A DNA stretch of 64,000 bases from UBA5078 sp963977405 (GTDB taxonomy: Bacteria > Pseudomonadota > Gammaproteobacteria > Pseudomonadales > Pseudohongiellaceae): NCBI GenBank assembly GCA_963977405.1, contig CAXBOY010000003.1, positions 13,113-77,112 of the forward strand, written 5' to 3'. Positions 60,587 through 64,000 of this stretch are shown in pieces (position 1 is the first letter of the stretch; the number at the start of each line of letters is the position of its first letter). The notes beneath the pieces are model-generated. The model saw nothing but the letters and a program-made list of their open reading frames with translations. It ran no database searches and was not told the DNA's origin. Made by a program: the position numbers and the translations under genes.

Positions 60587-62437
60587 ATGTCACAAGGCTC
60601 TTTTATAGGACGTTTTTTCCGCTTCCTCGGCAGAAGTATTGACGCGCTTAGAGTATTTCTAGGGCGCTTGATCTTCCTCGTCATCCTCCTCGTGCTTGCG
60701 ATTTTTATTTTCAGCGGCCCTGAGCAGATCGATGTGCCGGACAACTCCCTCGTAGTGCTTGCGCCTAAAGGAAATATTGTAGAACAGCCGAGTATGCTTG
60801 ACGCCTCGAGCTTATTGTTAGGGGCTCAGGAAATCGTCGACACGCCACTAAGAGAGGTATTGGATACCTTAGCGCGTGCTCGGCAAGACGACCGCGTGCG
60901 CGGCGTGGTCCTCGATCTACGCGAGATGGGCAGTATCAGTCCGGCCAATCTGGAGCGCATAGGCAGCGCGTTGGAAGACTTCAAAGGTCAGGGCAAATCC
61001 TTAGTTGCCCACGGAGACTTTTTCACGCAAGCGCAGTACTTTTTGGCCTCTTATGCAGAGACAATATACCTCCATCCTATGGGTCAGTTGGTGTTGCAGG
61101 GCTATGGGGGCAATCAGCTTTATTATGTAGAACTACTCGAAAAGTTAGGGGTTAAGGTACATGTGTTTAGGGTTGGTACTCATAAGGCCGCAGTCGAACC
61201 GTATCTTCTAACTGGCATGTCGGATTTGTCGCGCGAGAATAATCAATCTGTTGTCGATGAGCTTTGGCAACGCTTTGTAAATCAGGTGGCCACTAATCGT
61301 GCCTTAAGCGCGGAAGAGGTTCGCGACTACGCCAATAACTATCCCCAGAATTTGCTCGAAGTGAATGGCGACACGGCACAACTCGCTATGCGTTTCGATC
61401 TAGTGGATGAACTTGTCACTCCCGCACAATTGCAAGCACGACTTAGTGTGCTTGCCGCTGGCGCATCGGGTCGGCCTCGGACAATTGACTATAGGCGCTA
61501 CTTAGCGGCAACAAATGCATTGCCGGCAGTAAGTGAAAATCAGATCGGTGTGATAGTGGCACAAGGCACTATCGATATCGGCGAGCAGCCAAGGGGTACT
61601 ATCGGTGCTCAGTCCTTGAATGAATTGATTCGCGAGGCTCGGCGCGACGATGCAATAAAGGCCGTAGTGCTGCGGGTAGATTCTCCCGGCGGCTCGGCTT
61701 TTGCCTCGGAACTAATACGACAGGAATTAGTCGAGCTACAACGCGCGGGCAAACCTTTGATCGTCTCGATGGGCGGAACTGCTGCATCAGGAGGATATTG
61801 GATAGCGACAGCAGCGGATGAAATATGGGCGTCGCCTGCTACCGTTACGGGCTCTATTGGGGTCTTCAGCATAGTGCCTACTTTCGAAACTAGCCTAGAG
61901 AAAATTGGTGTCTACACCGATGGGGTAGGCACTACGCCACTGAGTCGCTCCGATGTGTTAAGCCCATTGAACGAAGCGATGTCCACCGTTTTACAGAGCA
62001 GTGTAGAGAATCAGTATCGCAACTTTTTACAGCTAGTAGCGGATGCCCGTGGCATGGATTTAGAAGAGGTGGATCTCATCGCACAAGGTCAGGTCTGGAC
62101 CGGAACACAAGCGATCAATAGAGGCTTAATCGACAATCTAGGAACTATGGAAGATGCTATCGAGGCGGCAGCGCGCCTCGCCAGCATGGATGATTACACA
62201 TGGCGCTATATAGAGAAGCCACTTACTCCAGGCGAACAGCTCTTGCAGGGTATGATTGAGAATTTTGGTATGGCCGCAAGTATGTCGAAGCTTGCTGAAT
62301 CGGCGGGGCTTAGCGCTTCGGTTCGCGCGCCACTTGAGTTTTGGGGCTCGATGATCAAGACAGTTGCGTCACCTATGAATCTTAATGATCCAGGCGATCT
62401 GTACACCTTGTGTGAGTTCTGCGTTTTATTGCACTAG
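60587..62437 (+). CDS. sppA: Signal peptide peptidase SppA, long 67-kDa form
   Basis: SppA degrades cleaved signal peptides in the inner membrane, active site facing the periplasm. The 616-residue product has an N-terminal anchor (about 23-42, VFLGRLIFLVILLVLAIFIF). The general-base Lys200 lies in GTHKAAVEPY in the first half and the nucleophile Ser401 in GTAASGGYWIA in the second, matching the Lys-Ser dyad of the long type. TGSIGVFSIVPTFE follows. The stop overlaps the stop of the opposing aldo/keto reductase gene by four bases. Confidence 0.95.
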   Translation: MSQGSFIGRFFRFLGRSIDALRVFLGRLIFLVILLVLAIFIFSGPEQIDVPDNSLVVLAPKGNIVEQPSMLDASSLLLGAQEIVDTPLREVLDTLARARQDDRVRGVVLDLREMGSISPANLERIGSALEDFKGQGKSLVAHGDFFTQAQYFLASYAETIYLHPMGQLVLQGYGGNQLYYVELLEKLGVKVHVFRVGTHKAAVEPYLLTGMSDLSRENNQSVVDELWQRFVNQVATNRALSAEEVRDYANNYPQNLLEVNGDTAQLAMRFDLVDELVTPAQLQARLSVLAAGASGRPRTIDYRRYLAATNALPAVSENQIGVIVAQGTIDIGEQPRGTIGAQSLNELIREARRDDAIKAVVLRVDSPGGSAFASELIRQELVELQRAGKPLIVSMGGTAASGGYWIATAADEIWASPATVTGSIGVFSIVPTFETSLEKIGVYTDGVGTTPLSRSDVLSPLNEAMSTVLQSSVENQYRNFLQLVADARGMDLEEVDLIAQGQVWTGTQAINRGLIDNLGTMEDAIEAAARLASMDDYTWRYIEKPLTPGEQLLQGMIENFGMAASMSKLAESAGLSASVRAPLEFWGSMIKTVASPMNLNDPGDLYTLCEFCVLLH

Positions 62438-63258
62438 CTGCGCGAAGCCGCGCGAATAGCGCAATCGATATTGTGTTGCAGGTGCTGTTCAGTAATGCTG
62501 CCTATGATGACGGCTCCAACACCGTCATTGGAGAAAATGAAATCTAGAGAGTTCTGCACTGGGTCTTGCGCTTTCTGCTGCTCTGCAACAAGGTCGACTA
62601 CTACATGACCACTGTTCAGTGCTTTCTTGATTAGAACACCCTTGCCTTGTTTATGGGCGGCCTCGACCACTACACGATCATCCGTGGCGCCCGGGTTAAG
62701 TGTCACCATCACTATGTCGGCATGTAAAACGGTTAGCAGGCCACCGGCGACAGTCTTAGTAGACATTCCGTAGGCTCGAATCAAACCATCCTCGCGCGCT
62801 CTTTGCAGCGTCTCCAAACAATCGCTGTGGTGTATGATCGCCTCATCGCTGCCGTCAGAATGCACAAGTACAATGTCTAGGTAGTCGGTTCGCAGGCGCT
62901 TCAGGCTACGCTCAATACTCTTACGGGTATGGCTTGCGCTGAAATCATAATGGGACTCGCCCTTCTCGAATTCTTCCCCTACCTTTGAGCAAATTACCCA
63001 CTGCTGTCGATTCTTGAGCAACTGTCCCAAGCGTTTCTCACTGTTGCCGTAGGCAGGGGCGGTATCGATAAGGTTCATGCCGCGATCTGCACATTGCTGC
63101 AAGATATTCTGGACATTACGGTCGTCCGGTAAGTCGAAATCGCGAGGGTATTTCACTCCCTCGTTGCGGCCGAACTTCACGGTGCCGAGACCAAGGCAGG
63201 ACACATCGATGCCAGTGCCACCAAGGGTGCGTTTCGGAAGAAGAGTTGTTGCATTCAT
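62434..63258 (-). CDS. Aldo/keto reductase
   Basis: A 274-residue NADPH-type aldo/keto reductase of TIM-barrel fold. The catalytic tetrad is present: Asp and Tyr in DTAPAYGNSEKRLG, Lys in WVICSKVGEEF and His in IVLVHSDGS. The cofactor end shows GAVIIGSITEQHLQHNID. Length is at the low end for the family. It overlaps an FAD-dependent oxidoreductase gene by four bases upstream, so they are cotranscribed and may act on the same metabolite. Substrate unknown. Confidence 0.9.
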   Translation of the reverse strand: MNATTLLPKRTLGGTGIDVSCLGLGTVKFGRNEGVKYPRDFDLPDDRNVQNILQQCADRGMNLIDTAPAYGNSEKRLGQLLKNRQQWVICSKVGEEFEKGESHYDFSASHTRKSIERSLKRLRTDYLDIVLVHSDGSDEAIIHHSDCLETLQRAREDGLIRAYGMSTKTVAGGLLTVLHADIVMVTLNPGATDDRVVVEAAHKQGKGVLIKKALNSGHVVVDLVAEQQKAQDPVQNSLDFIFSNDGVGAVIIGSITEQHLQHNIDCAIRAASRS

Positions 63259-64000
63259 CGCAGCAGGTCCTCCCAGCGTGGCATACCAATCGGAGGCGTT
63301 GCGAAATATTTGGTTAGACTTGTGCTTGCGCTCTGGCCTGTGGCAAGGGGTTCTAAGCCTTGCTCCTTGAACAGCTTAACGACACTCTTGCCGAGTTCCG
63401 GGGTCAGGGTAAGCTTGGTTGGCCATGCCACTACGGTATTGGCGATACTATGGAAATAGGCTGTATCGGGCCTCTGCAGATTCGCTAGTTTAGGTTCCGC
63501 ACGATTTATGAAGAAGCTTGCCCATTGCGATTCTGAGAAATCCACCCAAGGGAACATCTGCTGCAGTTGCGAGCGACCTTCTTTGATCTGCTCTTGCGCG
63601 CTACGTTTCGTGCCAGCCTCTGCGATCTCTCCCCCGATATACCAATCCCAAAAGCCATCTGAGTTTGGATGGGAGGTAATGGTCAGGCGCGGTGTCATGC
63701 CAAAGCTGTCGCCGATACAGTGCAGGTAAACCGGATGTGGATGACGGCTGCGCACTGCCAACATATGCAGCGGACGGGTCTGCATCTGCGGATTCTCCAT
63801 GCTCAGTTGAGCTAACAATTCCCCGTTGCCCTCTCCGGCAGCCAGAACGAGCCGCTGAGTTTGCAGAGTTAGCGAGCCATCCGCCGTGTCTAATTGTAGC
63901 GATGTCATCCCTTGCTCTGCGTTCCCACGCAGGAGCAATTGCTCAGGCGCGACTTGAAAAATGCGCTCTCGGTGAGGAGCAGCTAGTACTTCTACTAGCG
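63255..64000 (-). CDS. FAD-dependent oxidoreductase, C-terminal part (5' end outside window)
   Basis: The frame is open from the stop at 63255 to the right edge, so the N-terminal FAD-binding region is missing. The visible part has LVLAAGEGNGELLAQLSM, the D-amino-acid-oxidase-like beta-strand and glycine loop that normally lies late in the FAD site. It continues with VYLHCIGDSFGMTPRLTI and a C-terminal region with PELGKSVVKLFKEQGLEPLA. A TTG at 63936-63938 is in frame but codons continue upstream, so it is not the true start. It would be a DAO-type oxidase or dehydrogenase; substrate unknown. It overlaps the aldo/keto reductase gene. Confidence 0.75.
   Translation of the reverse strand, partial: LVEVLAAPHRERIFQVAPEQLLLRGNAEQGMTSLQLDTADGSLTLQTQRLVLAAGEGNGELLAQLSMENPQMQTRPLHMLAVRSRHPHPVYLHCIGDSFGMTPRLTITSHPNSDGFWDWYIGGEIAEAGTKRSAQEQIKEGRSQLQQMFPWVDFSESQWASFFINRAEPKLANLQRPDTAYFHSIANTVVAWPTKLTLTPELGKSVVKLFKEQGLEPLATGQSASTSLTKYFATPPIGMPRWEDLLR

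Overview
This window looks like a chromosomal segment of a free-living, probably marine, Gammaproteobacterium of the Pseudomonadales/OMG-type lineages. The evidence is gene order: rph-pyrE-slmA-argB-algC-coaBC-radC-rpmB-rpmG, ftsY-ftsE-ftsX-rpoH, thiS-thiG-trmB, and glnE-waaF-waaC-waaG-waaP-kinase-carbamoyltransferase are close to arrangements known from Pseudomonas and relatives. Genus cannot be set from the sequence. Base composition and gene density look even, and I see no tRNA or rRNA genes, prophage, integron or CRISPR array. One lone REP-associated transposase-like gene is the only mobile-element-type gene.

Layout. 1-6850: pyrimidine, arginine, sugar-phosphate and CoA genes, radC and the ribosomal protein pair rpmB-rpmG, closed by an intrinsic terminator; dut is missing from its usual place between coaBC and algC. 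6871-15234: a RAYT-like protein with a damaged HUH motif, cmoA-cmoB (tRNA wobble modification), a YgjP-like metalloprotease, a secreted beta-lactamase-fold hydrolase, and a TAXI-type TRAP transporter. 15336-24678: trmB, thiG-thiS, a DUF423 protein, rpoH, ftsX-ftsE-ftsY, rsmD, yheT, coaD, mutM.

24680-40144: the most unusual part, a 15-kb run of thirteen plus-strand genes behind one good sigma70-like promoter. It encodes a TPR/TonB-C-like exported protein, a serine-tract lipoprotein, further lipoproteins, a membrane-anchored TPR protein, a membrane-anchored five-PEGA plus SUMF1 protein, a small acidic exported protein, a MotA/TolQ/ExbB-type proton-channel protein, a degenerate actin/Hsp70-fold protein, and two paralogous von Willebrand A proteins. 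Each VWA protein carries a single N-terminal membrane helix with an ExbD-like Asp (FLDVxSCGFGA). Two more lipoproteins and an M48 metalloprotease lipoprotein end the run. I read this as a proton-motive-force-driven envelope machine in which ExbD-like subunits are fused to VWA domains. I know of no characterised system with this composition.

40145-59250: uup, an orphan GspE/PilB-family ATPase, glnE, then a tightly overlapping lipopolysaccharide core block (waaF, waaC, waaG, waaP, a two-domain sugar kinase, a NodU-type carbamoyltransferase). After it come a multi-spanning GT39-like protein and an LpxL-type acyltransferase on the other strand, a voltage-gated K+ channel, and hldE, which makes the ADP-heptose that WaaC and WaaF consume. 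59255-64000: chrA, sppA, an aldo/keto reductase, and the 3' part of an FAD-dependent oxidoreductase running off the window.
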